A stretch of 64,000 nucleotides of DNA from Apoda limacodes (GCA_946406115.1 OX291557.1:17392501-17456500), one strand, 5' to 3'; shown: positions 8,978 to 20,074, counted from the first letter of the stretch. A program made the numbers and translations. Notes: generated from the letters alone by a model not told the origin.

Positions 8978-10617
8978 ATTTTATCTTTTCCCAATCTTAA
9001 TTAATTTGTTTCCTAGAATTTTAATGTTCGAGGGTCCAGCAACAACTATTTTTGAATTGGTTGGTAAATTTGTGACATCTGAAAGAGTCGACTTCTTTGT
9101 TGCTGAAAGTAGAGTGACATAGTCTTTGTTTTTAGCTTCATTATTGTTTATTGCTGATGGCCGCGGTACTCGTATAAACCCTAAATGCTTTCCATGGTTA
9201 CATATTTGCCCACATAGGCATTTGAAACAGCTCGATGTTCTTAACTTTAACATGTCACAATAGCAATCCCACAGAACCTGATGAACTTTAAGAGTGCCCT
9301 TGAAAGTTTCAAGTTTATACAGGAATCTTCTTTTCTCTGTACTCTATGTCAGTATTACTTACAGTAATGACAGTTACATAAGTGCGTGCTTGCATGACAG
9401 CCATAAATTTATCAATAGTAGTAATGTCTGTGCCATGATTAACTTCAAAATCAGCTGTCCTTTTGATCACTGCCCCCACTCCATCGGCACCTTTGCCGTG
9501 GCCAGACTCTGTGTAATTCCATATTATTATGGTTATTTGTGGGAAATCTTTGTACAGTTGTGTTATTATATAAAACATGTATCTATTTCTGTATTGGGAT
9601 GTTGGCGAGTCTTATTGAAAATGTAACGTATCGAGAAATGGATTATTATAGATTGCTGTATTTATCAGTGGTATAAGGTGAGCCCAAATTGCTGGTGCAT
9701 TGTGCTTTAAATTTTCGCTATCGGTGCATACTGAAGTTGGCTTTATATCACTGCTATGAAAATCAAAAGCATAAATAACGGCAGTATGTAGATAAAGTTC
9801 TTTTCGGCTCCCACCCAAATGTAGTGACTGCAATTCATTTGCGGCTTTCATTCTGTAATTTTCGGAAAAGTCTACATGTATTACAGCAGAGTTGACAGTA
9901 AAAGATTGATTCAGATCTTTAAGTATGTTGTACTGCACTTGGATTAGGTAACAATGTTCAAAAAATGATTTCAAGTCTAATTCCAAATGATTAATAATTT
10001 CAAATGCTTTTTTTTTAATTTCGACTTTCTTAGTGATTGTGACTTTTTAGTGCCTTGTTTGGTTGATATTGATTCTCTAGTACGTATCCATTTATTATCA
10101 TTAGCGAATTCATTGTTTCATTGTCTTTTTTTAAATCCATAATAACTTTCAATAATTGTTTACGGTTTTTGTATTCTAAATAACGAATCCTTTTTATCTT
10201 TACTAAGCAGTTGCACTGCAACTCTGTGGGAATTGTAAATGGGTTCTTTTGATGATCCTGATCGTTTATTGTATTAATTTTATGAGTGTTATCGGGTATA
10301 ATCAATACTGGTTCTATTTTAATGGGTTGCTCATTTGATTTATTTTTCTTCATTTCCCGATATCTTTTGGATGCATCACGCCATTTCTTGCGCTGTATTC
10401 TCTACTCTCTTGGACTTTCTTCATTTATTGATTCAAATTGACCTTTCTCTTTACTCTTTTTATACCTTTTTTTTTTCTTTTTCTTTTAAAAGTTCATATA
10501 ATTCAGAGTCCTGCTTCATGTTCGCATATTTTCTTCGTTTATTCATAGTTAATTTCTGTTTTTCTTGCTGGACTTCTTCTACATTTCTATTCTTTTTACT
10601 CTTTTTTGGATTCTGAA
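8978..10617 (-). pseudogene. Transposase-like protein (DFSENY family), right-arm copy, near full length
   Basis: Read on the minus strand after an acceptor-like TTTTTTTCAG at about 10,620. It holds the basic coiled coil, then KWR and KIEPVLI segments. An internal deletion of about 550 bp follows (it lacks the SPGKKQ/Cys block), then HVDFSENYRMKAANELQSLH, LHTAVIYAFD, and AIWAHLIPLI. An in-frame TAA stands where the family usually has Ser, just before DSPTSQYRNR. Next are WNYTESGHGKGADGVGAVIK, and, after a frameshift near 9315, ETFKGTLKVHQVLWD and a Cys-rich tail ending at 8981. Asp in HVDFSENY and Asp in DSPTSQYRN are plausible catalytic residues by family analogy. The Pro usually found in GKGAPDG is missing. 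The superfamily is not one I can name with certainty. Confidence 0.75.
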
Positions 10618-10660
10618 AAAAATAGTTGAGTTAAGTATAAGTATAGCAATGTTTTGACTG

Positions 10661-11082
10661 AACTGAAGAAGTGGGGCGGACAATCACAGCTGGTGTTTTG
10701 TTTTCGTATCCGTAACTAACTTCATTTTGATATTGCAGCGACGGTGTTGACGAATTTTGATACTAATTTCTATATTTTATTTTGTGTATTTATTTTACGA
10801 AGAAATATTTTTTTATTATTAATTATAAAAATGAACAATATAGATAAACGGAAAAAAAATATAAAAATCTGTGTAGTAACTTAGAATTGTAGAGTTTTTA
10901 TGCCGGAAATGTAAAGAGTCGCAACTTTTATAGAGACGGTGATGATTTCGATACAGGTATTAATCATATTATTAAAAAACTATGTACATAAAGGAGATTT
11001 AGATAAAAGCACCTTATTAACAAATATAAAAGCAACGTAAAAAAAAGAGTGACGATACTCCAGCAAATGTATTTTTTTTATA
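10661..11082 (-). repeat. Right long TIR of the 5.36-kb structure
   Basis: Reverse complement of 5727-6149 over about 422 bp, with identity high by eye. Only about 40 bp separate it from the coiled-coil exon at 10,617, against about 1.3 kb in the left arm. The right arm has therefore lost the segment holding the 119-residue frame. The outer end is TATAAAAAAAATACATTTGC read inward. Confidence 0.85.
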
Positions 11083-11109
11083 CAGACCCCAACATGATTT
11101 CTCGATAGA

Positions 11110-11345
11110 TTAGAGAATCTACCCGGCCACGTCACAGCCCCGCGCCAGACTTGCAAGTTTTTGACATAAACCAGGGTTGTGTACTTTTTAGTAGAAACCA
11201 AGTTTCAAAAACCTGGTTGCTTATATACGCCTCACCCCTAGTTCTTGTAACCTGCAAAGAAATTTACTTGAGATCTATAAAAAAAATATCAATACTATTT
11301 TTCCTAAGAGCCACCGTATCTGGAACAGGATAGACCCACGTATAC
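11110..11345 (+). repeat. Repeat Z, first copy
   Basis: Blocks CACAGCCCCGCGCCAGACTT, GCAAGTTTTTGACATAAACC and TATATACGCCTCACCCCTAG recur at 37,550-37,680 in the same order. The later part, ATCAATACTATT then CCACCGT, recurs at 37,798-37,830. It is non-coding and its class is unknown. Confidence 0.6.
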
Positions 11346-11450
11346 AATGAGGATCAAGGAGGTTTTTAGTTTTGAATGTAGTATTAAAGTCCTTGAAAAA
11401 TCAAAAATATTGGTATATTTTGTTTTGTCATACGACCAAAAAAGAAGTAG

Positions 11451-11733
11451 GTATTCAAATTAATGCGTCGACTCGAGTTGCCGCGGCGCAGAGTGCGTGA
11501 CGTCATCTTACTCATCATCGAGCGCCAGTTAGACGTTGGCACAAATAATGCCGTTGGCAGTAACAAAGCGCGCAGGGTTTATGTTTGATTCACGGACTTA
11601 AAAAAGAATTAAGTGACCAATTTGTGCACGGTTCAACTTTGTAACCATGAATAAATATTGAATAGTGCCGAAATGTAAAAACACAACAATTAAAACGCCA
11701 AGAAAACTATCTTTTTGCGTACCAAACGCTACG
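11451..11733 (+). pseudogene. THAP-type zinc-finger 5' remnant, cut by a hAT element
   Basis: An upstream GC-rich stretch with GTGACGTCATC (CRE-like) is followed by an ATG at about 11,647. The frame is MNKY, stop, then IVPKCKNTTIKTPRKLSFCV. The spacing and the NTT..TP..LSF..VP pattern resemble the start of THAP C2CH domains, common in P-element and other transposases. The TGA replaces the residue where the first zinc-binding Cys is expected. After VPN the sequence changes to the hAT end CAGGTATGGGCAACC. Only about 27 codons are visible, so the assignment is tentative. Confidence 0.45.
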
Positions 11734-12420
11734 CCAGGTATGGGCAACCTTTGACATGTTGAGGGCCAAACTTAAGCGTGCAAATACGTTCGCGGGCCGC
11801 GTTTAAAATTACTTAGTGCATTTTAAAGTAGTGATAATATTTTTTGCGATAGATATTAGACATGAAATAATACGACAATGTTATTATGGTACAATTTATT
11901 AAAATAACAAAATGAAATTTAAAAAAAAGTTACATTATAATCAAATCGTTAAATTTGCAGTTGTTACAAACTACGAAAATTAAATACACCGAAATCAATG
12001 AGACACTTGAGCTTGAATTTGGGAATCTAATCAATCGATATTTGAATTAATTCCACTGATACAAAGACGCAAAGTTTTCAAATTATGGTCAGTCAGTCTT
12101 GTACGATGTGTTGATTTATTAACTTTCATCAATGAAAAGTACTGCCAAACGCACAAATCAATTTTGAAACCAGACAGCATCTGTGACTCCCACAAGCGTA
12201 GTTTGATCTAAAACGCTTTCAAATGGCTGTACAAATCATTTACTAACCGTCCTTGTTATTTAAGTTTCAAATTTAAATCATTCAAATAGCCTGTAAGATC
12301 GACTAGAAATGCTAAGTCACATATCCATTTTGGGTCACTTAATTCAGATAGTGATTTATCTTTTATTTTCATAAAGTCTGCTATCTCATTTCTAAGCTCG
12401 TAAAAAAAAGAAAAAGGAAA
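11734..12420 (-). pseudogene. hAT transposase, C-terminal part, with a hAT terminus
   Basis: The left end CAGGTATGGGCAACCTTT is a typical hAT TIR start. Read inward on the minus strand, the coding part shows ELRNEIADFMKIKDKSLSEL, then KWICDLAFLVDLTGYLNDLN and KLKQQGRLVNDLYSHLKAF. This is the pattern of the dimerisation/C-terminal region of hAT proteins related to GTF2IRD2/ZBED-like genes. A stop follows HLKAF. The remaining N-terminal part appears at 13,536-13,905, so the element is split by about 1.1 kb of foreign sequence. Confidence 0.72.
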
Positions 12421-13535
12421 AAAATATCAAAAACGTCGTGAAAAACCTTTAAATACGTTTTCGGGAACTTACACAAAATTTCTAGTAACAGAGGATATAA
12501 AAAAGCTGAAGCCAAGTTGAGAGGCCTTTTTTGTTTCTGGCCGAAAACGTTAAAAGATATGTCTAAAGTTTTGTTAGTTGTTGAAAGTATAGTGAAGCAG
12601 AGTTTTATTTTTTAAAATCTTAACTAGATAAAAAGTTGGTACAACGAGTTTTTGGAAAACACATCTAATCGTAGAGGAGGGTGCTTCTCAATATATTAGT
12701 GAGTGGTGAGTCCTGTTCAGTGAATTATGTCCTTTTTTTATACTTTTCGAAATGTCAATTTGATAGGTTAGAAAATCTTAACCGTTCATTAGAAATGTCC
12801 CTGGAGCTCTTGTTTTTAAAGACAGTGTGTGTTACATAAGTTTTGTTCTTTCCAGGGAAAGGAGAATTTCACTTTTTTTATTATATTTAAAATTTTGGAT
12901 ATTTGATCAAGAAGGAACATTATTTTTGAGTACACAAATATCCCTATTTCGACTCCAATTTCTTCGTGTCCGGATGTTCGTTTTGAGCTGTACGTTTGAT
13001 GTTAAGGATCCCAATCACCTAAGAAGCAGCTAGCCTGGTTGGAACATCCTAAGGAGATCTCAAGTAACTAATTTTTTTGTTCTTTAAAATTCTACGCTCC
13101 CTGTGGAGAAACCTTGCAGACCGGAAGCTTGTTAGAGGCGAAGGACACTTCGTAGACAATTGTAGGGATTCCTTTCACATTGCCTTCCATAAGCTTCAGA
13201 CAAACCTACATCTACCGAATTGAGCTAAAGCTAATTAATAGCTTGCTTAATACTAGGGAGAGTCAAATCTTACTGAACCTCAGAGTTTAAGCTAATAGGT
13301 TTTCTTCTGCATCTAAATTTTATATATGTTTATCATATTGAAAGACATAGGTCTGTAGTTTTACATAAGTATAGTACTTAAATGTTTTTCTTACTATTAA
13401 TTTAAACAAAATATTGTACCTATATTTAGCCTATACCTAAAAATATTGCCTTAAAGAGGTTGGTTGTTTTTTTTACATTCCCCTGTTCTCAAGCTCACTC
13501 AGCCGGGTCAAGTTCTGACACTTCACAATAATATG
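12421..13535. other. Insert inside the hAT element, nothing recognised
   Basis: AT-rich sequence between the two coding pieces of the hAT transposase. I find no frame longer than chance, no TIR and no LTR. It may be an insertion or the product of a rearrangement. Confidence 0.4.
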
Positions 13536-13905
13536 TTACGTCATTATATTCAACTGATACTTCATCCAAACCGCCTTGAACTGACGATGGTTAAGCTCAG
13601 GGGATCGAATAAAGTTGATGGTTTTTACTACCACATTCATAACATTCTGGAGTCGAATGGACTTAGAACACAAGTTCTGTTGGTGGATAATGCAATGAAG
13701 GACTATCAAATCATCTTTTTGCACATTTAATTCTGTTGCTTTTTCATTCAAAATTCTGATAAAAACTTTACGTAAGCCGACCATAGAAGGTGCACCATCA
13801 GTGCATACTCCAATAAATTTTGACCATGGCAAGCCAACACTTGTGAATAATTTGAACTTCAATAAAAATATCCTCTTCTGTAGTGGTTCCTTTTAGCGGC
13901 TGTTA
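13536..13905 (-). pseudogene. hAT transposase, middle part
   Basis: The minus strand reads LKGTTTEEDIFIEVQ, a one-base frameshift, then VGLPWSKFIGVCTDGAPSMV, VLHCIIHQQNLCSKSIRLQN and VVVKTINFIRSPELNHRQFK. CTDGAPSM is the hAT motif around a catalytic Asp, and the HC.IH.Q.LC block is also typical. Translation order places this upstream of 11,734-12,420 in the same transposase. The N-terminal zinc-finger part and the second element end are missing. Confidence 0.8.
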
Positions 13906-14392
13906 AGCAAGCAATTTCACACCGCCACCTTAAGCCCACCTTAAATAATTTTTATTTAATTATTTATTAACTTCTCTTGAGACAAGTTATTAAAATAGGT
14001 CCAATAATCGAAATCGCTAAATTTGTGTTTTCTTTAAGTTTTGAAAACCTGGAGAATCTTTTGCAATCGTGTTCAGAGTGATGTGTGTGTGTGTGTATGG
14101 ATGTATGTTAGCTTTTTTGCCCCTTGATATCTCAAGAACTAATGGACCAAATCGCTCACGGACCATTTTAATCGATACACTACGTCATGTCTTAGATCTG
14201 AAAATATTTTGGATAAAATCTGTCCAGTGGTTGTTTTTTATCGCTAAAAAACTGTTTTTTTTTTGTCACGCGATAACTTCGCGGATTGAGAACAGATTGC
14301 AACAATTTATACATATTGAAAGGACTAACACGCAGATTGGTTCCATTTAAATTTGGTAAGGATTGGTTCATAGAAACTTAGAATTTAGTATT
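13906..14392. other. No gene; short GT repeat
   Basis: A (GT) run lies near 14,082-14,096. Otherwise I see AT-rich sequence whose right part (GATATCTCAAGAACTAATGG and following) has the style of lepidopteran repeat interiors. No coding evidence. Confidence 0.4.
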
Positions 14393-14565
14393 TGTGGGTA
14401 TAGTGGCAACAGAAATCACATCATCTGTGAAAATTTCAACAGTCTAACTATCACGCTTCATGAGATACAGCCTGTTGACAGACGGACAGATGGACAGTCA
14501 GACAGCAAAGTCTTAGTAATAGGGTCCCGTTTTTACCCTTTGGGTACGGAACCCAAAAATGAGCG
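14393..14565 (+). mobile_element. Half copy of the GGGTTCCGTA long-TIR repeat
   Basis: Blocks TTTGTGGGTATAGTGGCAAC, CATGAGATACAGCCTG, CAAAGTCTTAGTAATAGGGT and CCCTTTGGGTACGGAACCC match the right arm of the element at 31,487-32,111. Only one arm is present here. Confidence 0.65.
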
Positions 14566-14994
14566 AGACGGCAAAAAACAGCCATGACAACTACACTCAA
14601 CAAATATATTAATAATTCCGTCATAGATCAGCAAGTCTAGTGTATTGAACCATACTAAATAAATCGCAAGTAGGTACCTACCTAGTTGTATTAGTTCAAA
14701 AGCCATCCGCGGATACAAACCCCTCGCACCCTCTCGATAGAGAGTAAATTCCTAATACATACCTCTTTATCGGACTTGAGTGGTGGCGTGGATTCTATCT
14801 AACTAAAGTACTAAAGTTACAATAAGTAGGCAGATAAATAAGGTGCAACCTTTCTTCTGTAGTTTCCAGCCACGGATCTCAGCACTGGTAAACTTCGAAT
14901 GATTTACCTAGGTATTCAAATACCATAAAAGAATCCACTTTCGGAAGGTTATCTGATTGAGCTTGTACAAAACCAGCTTCAACTTTATTAATGG
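14566..14994. other. No gene recognised
   Basis: AT-rich, with the stretch GTAGGTACCTACCTAG that is characteristic of lepidopteran genomes. No coding or repeat structure seen. Confidence 0.4.
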
Positions 14995-15592
14995 CGGCTC
15001 CACATTAGTGCCGTCAATTCACGAGAAAGTCGTGCCCTCCACATTCACGGGATGCTCACAGTCGTTCATGAAACCCACCGTGAAATGGACGTAGAAGCTG
15101 CCGCTGCAATAACTTTTTTGCTGCGGCAACATATCACTATTTAGACGTCCAAAACGAGAAAGTTATTAGAAAGCATTTAATTGTTTAATCTCAATATCCA
15201 ATTGAGTACTAATCCGCCGCCAGGCATCATAATTTTTGTTTTTATCCTTATGATGCGGGTTTTTTGCATCCTACAGAACACTTTCCGAATGGTAATGCTC
15301 TAAAAAGAGCATTTCAGTTTTGTTATTCCAAAGGTTGAAGCTCGACTCCATTATAGAACGCAGCGACTGCACACGTCCGTACTCGTTTGTAGTCCGGAAT
15401 AAACTGTCACGGGGCCGTGAATGTGGATGTGTACGCGTGAACGCCGCGCGAAGAGGCGCGAACCCCTCTGTCGCGGGACAAAATACCGACTCTGATCGGG
15501 GAACAGGCGTGAATCCGCGTAAACCTCGCGAAAACCATCCACATTCACGTTCACGCCTGTTCACGGAGCTTCACGGCACTACTTAATGTGAA
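14995..15592. mobile_element. Possible MITE with CACATTA/GTGCCGT ends
   Basis: The left end has CCACATTAGTGCCGT. The right end, read inward, has CACATTAAGTAGTGCCGTGA followed by repeated GTGAAC/GTGAATGTGG words. Internal GC-rich CACGTTCACG-type repeats face each other. The ends are imperfect and no target duplication is clear. The overlapping opposite-strand frames here arise from these repeats and are not genes. Confidence 0.4.
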
Positions 15593-15956
15593 TACAGTAC
15601 AGATGCCGCCATTATACTCATAATGTGTAGGTATTGTTTTATAGTAATAATCACAAATTTACACTCTTGATAGGTATCTACCGACACTCTATTTAGGTAC
15701 ACACATCGCGTCTTAGCTCCGTCAAGTCGTGAGCGACTTGTGAATGAGTGCACGAGCGCGCAGTCCGTTCAAGTACGATGACGTCACATGTAATCGTGGC
15801 GCATTGGCTTTTAGCGGCACGGAAGAGTTATTTTATTATTTAATATCTCTTTAAGTAATGGTCCAATTTTAATAATTCAAAAAGATATACCATTCTTATT
15901 TTAATTATATTTAATTTGTTTTAACTGTACTGAACCTCATTGAATAATTAAAAAAA
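15593..15956. other. No gene; short GC-rich island
   Basis: Around 15,710-15,820 the sequence is unusually CpG-rich for this window and contains GATGACGTCACATG, a CRE-like palindrome. No frame follows it. It could be a lost transposon promoter like the one near 11,500. Confidence 0.35.
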
Positions 15957-16108
15957 CTCGTATCTTTGCGTGCCTAAACAGGTCTCATAGCGGTGACACG
16001 GACGTTACTCGACTCTTCGCGCACCTGAGTTTGACGACTGACAAAATTCTAGAGTAATATCCCACAGCAGAACTAATTAGTTTGGGAGACTTTAACGCCC
16101 ACCATCGT
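15957..16108 (+). mobile_element. LINE-A endonuclease fragment
   Basis: It starts CTCGTATCTTTGCGTGCC and runs to TTTAACGCCCACCATCG. It corresponds to the endonuclease stretch YACLYRSHS...LGDFNAHHR and matches 16,885-17,040 in inverted orientation. It ends abruptly at a Helitron-like repeat end. Frameshifts make it non-coding. Confidence 0.75.
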
Positions 16109-16200
16109 GTGAGTAGGTTTTTTTATAATTGAGGAGTTGCCGTAAGAATCCTACACCGATAACTAAATTTAGGGCGGGCGAAGCCGCTAGCAAAAGCTAG
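16109..16200 (+). mobile_element. Helitron-like short repeat, 3' end only
   Basis: It contains GAGGAGTTGCCGTAAGAATC, CTACACCGATAAC and GGGCGGGCGAAGCCG. It ends CAAAAGCTAG followed by T, the CTAG-T end expected of this class. The 5' end is lost. Confidence 0.6.
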
Positions 16201-16441
16201 TGTGTATTATAAATGGAATACAACTTAGTGGTTTGTCCTAATTCCTGCAGCTCATGATTAAGGTTTCCGTTAGAGAGCTAACACTAATCGGGCTATTGAA
16301 TGAAAATCCACTGCGAATAAATTAACAACCAATAATTAATTATTGTTTTATTCAAATACTACTTTTAATAGTACTTAAATTTAACAATAATAGACCAAGC
16401 GCTTATGCGTATAGTTTTTACGATTTACTTTTTTTAATTAG
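16201..16441. other. No gene recognised
   Basis: AT-rich spacer between two LINE-A pieces. Nothing recognised. Confidence 0.4.
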
Positions 16442-17312
16442 TTATTCGATGCCGGCAGCTACTCGCAGTTTAGGAATACAATATTCCATACCAGCGGGGA
16501 TTGCCTCGGTGACTGCGGCTGCGCAGACATCAGGATCTTTTGAGCTACAACAGAGCTGCCTCCACGGGTAAGATTCATCAAATTCTTGCAATCCATCCCA
16601 GTTTGCCGACTCATAATGCCACACACGACGCCAATTAGTTGGCCCAGATGGATCGGGTTGTGCATGACACTTGAGGCCGAACGAGACAGTGGTCCGAGGA
16701 GCCAAGAGGCGCATCAACTGAGACGGAACATCTGTCCGGACGTGTAGTCAGCAGAAGGTCCAGTAAGGAACTTGTATGGTTCTCTATATCTGGTATTAAC
16801 GTTAGAGAAAGTACCAACTTAGAGAATCCATAGGTCAGAGCAAATTCATGTCCCTGCATAGTTATTGGTTCGGGAACTGAGTCACTCACGATGGTGGGCG
16901 TTAAAGTCTCCCAAAATAACTAGTTCTGCTGTGGGATACTGCTCTAAAACTTTGTCAGTCGTCAAGCTCAGGTGCGTGAAGAGTCGAGTTACGTCCTTGT
17001 CACCGCTATGAGACCTGTATAAGCACGCATAGATACTAGTGTGGCCGCCGTAATCTACGCGCACCCACAATATCGACAGGTCCCTGTCTTCAAGGCTATG
17101 TAGGTGGCGACAGCAGATATCCTCCCGGACGAACATACATACACCGGCACGACTCACAGAATTTTGCTCGAGTTTGTAGCCGGTATAATGAAGTTATGAT
17201 GTGTCGGCCGGGCAGAATATCTGCGTCTCCGTTAGAAAAAGAATTTTCGGCTGCGCAGTTTCTAGATGGTGGTGAACTGCGTTAGGATTGGCGTGAATAC
17301 CCCATCAGTAGT
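16442..17312 (-). pseudogene. LINE-A fragment: apurinic/apyrimidinic-type endonuclease domain
   Basis: The minus strand shows, in order, AVHHHLETAQ, a TETQIFCPADTS block, SRAGVCMFVREDICC, DLSILWVRVDYGGHTSIYAC, AELVILGDFNAHHRE, FALTYGFSKLVLS, then DLLLTTRP and GSSDHCLV. GDFNAHH and SSDH are the metal- and phosphate-binding motifs of the LINE endonuclease that nicks target DNA for reverse transcription. The frame changes at least twice (near 16,885 and 16,670). The copy stops after the endonuclease, with no reverse transcriptase. It is a dead fragment. Confidence 0.85.
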
Positions 17313-17654
17313 TAGGTCAATATTCAAATAGACCGACCCTATTATGACACGTGACTCATTTCACCAATGACGCGTAGCGCTGTCCACGTGGACTTCGAAA
17401 AATTAACCAATTAGCTAATTACCGCCACTATATCTTATTTGATTGGCAATTCGCAAGGCGTGTGCGTATGCGGTCAAAACCATATCAAAAAAACAGTTTT
17501 CTCTAAGACGTCATTGGTACGGTGCGTGCGTCGCTGTTTACGATACGTTTGTCGCGCGAAAAAGTATGGCGTCTCGAAATTACGCGTACTCTAACATGGA
17601 GTAACTTGATATGGTGCAATTAGGTACAAAGCATTTACGACGGTCCTAAGCCCG
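17313..17654. other. No gene recognised
   Basis: Moderately GC-rich sequence with several CpG-bearing words (GTCGCGCGAAAAAG, ACGCGTA). No coding frame or repeat identified. Confidence 0.4.
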
Positions 17655-17750
17655 TAAAAGTATGAAGGAAAATGTGCAATCATTGAATTTCTTCAAACGA
17701 ACAAATTGACACCAGCTGAGGGGGTTAATCACCTGTAGGTAAGTAGGTAA
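17655..17750 (+). pseudogene. Mariner-like transposase N-terminal remnant
   Basis: One frame reads GKCAIIEFLQTNKLTPAEGV and then stops. This resembles the first helix-turn-helix of mariner transposases (a hydrophobic xIIEFL..N..TP.EI pattern). Only about 25 codons are visible and no TIR was found, so this is a suggestion. Confidence 0.35.
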
Positions 17751-18322
17751 CTAAGTCGGGGTGCTACTACTGTTTTCACGCATTTTGCGGATATTACAGT
17801 ATCACTTCCTATCTTTTTTATTTTAAGAGCTATAACCCAGATTAATTTGATGATTAATAGTACTTTGCAAAGTGAACCACCCATCCACGGCATTAAAACG
17901 ATTAAAATTTAACGGTGTAAAATTCTCTGGATGAATTTTACATTATTATTAAGTGTCTTAAATGCCTGTGATTGTTTTATTACTGTTTACGTACAGCGGA
18001 ACTGAAAAGACTATCGGTGACTATTTGTTATGTAGATTTTGATCTCAACTTAAATGGTAATTGTGTTATTTTAAGAAGAAAAAAACCTAGACGGCATAAA
18101 TTACTACTACTTAGGTATTATTGAAATCTAATTGTTTGATAGTATTGTAATATCCAGGAAGTATTTTTATCATAGCTCCAACAGAACGCGGTTTCTTGTG
18201 CTTTCCATTACTACAGCCAGTCAATACTGTTAGAGAGACGCCATTTTGATAAACGACGTCGCCATATTGAATTATTAGGCTGTCGTGCATAAAGTAGCCA
18301 TCCTAACTAAAATTACTTTCTA
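17751..18322. other. No gene recognised
   Basis: AT-rich sequence without recognised features. Confidence 0.4.
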
Positions 18323-19016
18323 CTAGCGGCCCGTCCCAGCTTCGCACAGGTGGCCTTTTTTTACCCATAAACCTACCTTTACCCTCAAAGATTTTTTCCT
18401 TGAAAACAGTCAAAATATTTAATGTTGGTTGAGTCCGCTGCGTAGGGAGGGAGGGAGCCGACCGCGAGTATGAGCCGCGCGTCATGGTACCTACCTCGCA
18501 GAGCTAACTGGGGCCACCGTCCTTCCCCCTCATGACTGCCCACCGGCATCATAAATGCGCGTGCAGTACTTGATCATTATTTTGCTGCCATGTTTTTTTA
18601 ATATGTCTATAAAAAGACCTTCGCAATTAATGCATTATTTTAGAAAAAAATAGGTTAGCATAAAAAAGGTTATCATGGCCCAACCTTAGAAGATAGACAT
18701 ATACTGTCGCGAACTTTTTTTTAGAACTTTTAAAGGTGAACAATTCTGTCATACATGATTCTTGTGAAACTTTAAAACCGTTTACGCAGCGCACGCAGCA
18801 GAAGCTCTCAAAAGGAAAAAAAACCCCGATTTTGAACATTCTTTATTGGTACTTCGCTCCTATTGGTCTTAGCATGATGATATATAGCCTATAGCCTTTC
18901 TCGATAAATGGGCTATCTAACATTGAAAGAATTTGAATGGGACCAGTAACTCCTGAGATTAGCGCGTTCAAGCAAACAAACAAACAAACTCTTCAGCTTT
19001 ATAATATTAGTATAGA
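18323..19016 (-). mobile_element. Helitron-like short repeat, apparently complete
   Basis: Read on the minus strand it begins TCTATACTAATATTATAAAG after an A and ends GGGACGGGCCGCTAG followed by T. Near its 5' end is the (TTTG)n-like run typical of the class. It is 694 bp and codes for nothing. The middle (18,420-18,560) is GC-richer and may hold a smaller insertion. Confidence 0.6.
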
Positions 19017-19261
19017 TTTTGTTAATTATTATATTGGTGAATAGTGATGTCTAAATTAGCATAAAATTTTATATCTGGTGTCTAATTTCATACCATATTT
19101 TGTTATATGCATACTTTCATATGGATTTTTATTTTGACACCATAATATAAGGGCAAAGCAGACCCTTAAATTAGTTTTGGACTTCATTAATCAAGTAAAA
19201 TTTTGGATGTAGGTGTTTTAATATTTTTTTTCAAAAAATCCACGCTAATCATCCGACACTT

Positions 19262-19650
19262 TACAAAGAGGTGATTGAGTGAAAGAAGTAAGAAATCTTA
19301 TATGATCAATAAAAAAATTCCCTTCCCATTTAAAGACGATGCTCTAAGTGCTTACATCAGTAACAAGTTCCAAGAAAATATCCGGCTGCAATTAGATTAT
19401 CGGAGAAGATGGTCCAGCATGGCTGGCATGAAAGAATCTTTTAAAAAAATAAAGGACTGCGTCTTTAAACTCCTTATTGGGATAAAAATTAGACATTTCC
19501 GTAACCGAGATCACAGCGATTTAGAAGTGGTCGAAATAGCTTTGCTATCCTTTTGCTGACGTGATTCCACACTGAATACGTCAGTCACAGCACTAAAATT
19601 TAAGTTGAGTAAACTCGAACAGCAAATCACTTATCTGAGTTCAAATCTAT
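19262..19650 (+). pseudogene. hAT-like transposase remnant
   Basis: The frame contains DDALSAYISNKFQENIRLQL, a YRRRWSSMAGM block and KDCVFKLLIGIKI. An in-frame TGA after LLSFC is followed by RDSTLNTSVTALKFKLSKLE. The W-S-M region and the later 'C.RDSTL.T...LKF...KL' pattern resemble the region before the C-terminal dimerisation domain of ZBED-like hAT proteins. No ATG start is convincing. No TIR was found, so the assignment rests on these blocks only. Confidence 0.45.
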
Positions 19651-19924
19651 AAAGTTGCGAAGCCGAATTAAAAATAATATGGCTATTTATAGCAGGAGTA
19701 GGTACTACATTACTTCCATGATTCAAGTAGACTGATTAATAAGATTTTAGTTTGTGCTTTGTTTTGTCAAAGCAATATAATTTTAGTAATTATTTTTAAA
19801 TATCTTCCATTTACTAGCTTTTAGTTTTACGTTGATTTGATAGTTTTATCATCAGGTTTGTTTTGTTTGATGATTATCAAAAAAGTTTGTTTAAAACATC
19901 ATACTTTACTTATTGAATCCAATT

Positions 19925-20005
19925 TTATAACAAATATGCTAAATTCCGATATTTTATCGGAATTCTGATATTGGGTATATCGGAAGTCAGTATCGGAATT
20001 GAAAA
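19925..20005. repeat. Cluster of TCGGAATT palindromic words
   Basis: Within 80 bases the words ATTCCGATATTTTATCGGAAT, GATATTGGGTATATCGGAA and TATCGGAATTG form overlapping inverted repeats. A similar cluster lies at 40,550-40,650. Function unknown. Confidence 0.5.
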
Positions 20006-20074
20006 ACCTACGACATTACCATTATGGACTTTACGTAATTGCTCTGCTCTTGAGTTCAAATTAAAAATTTTTGT

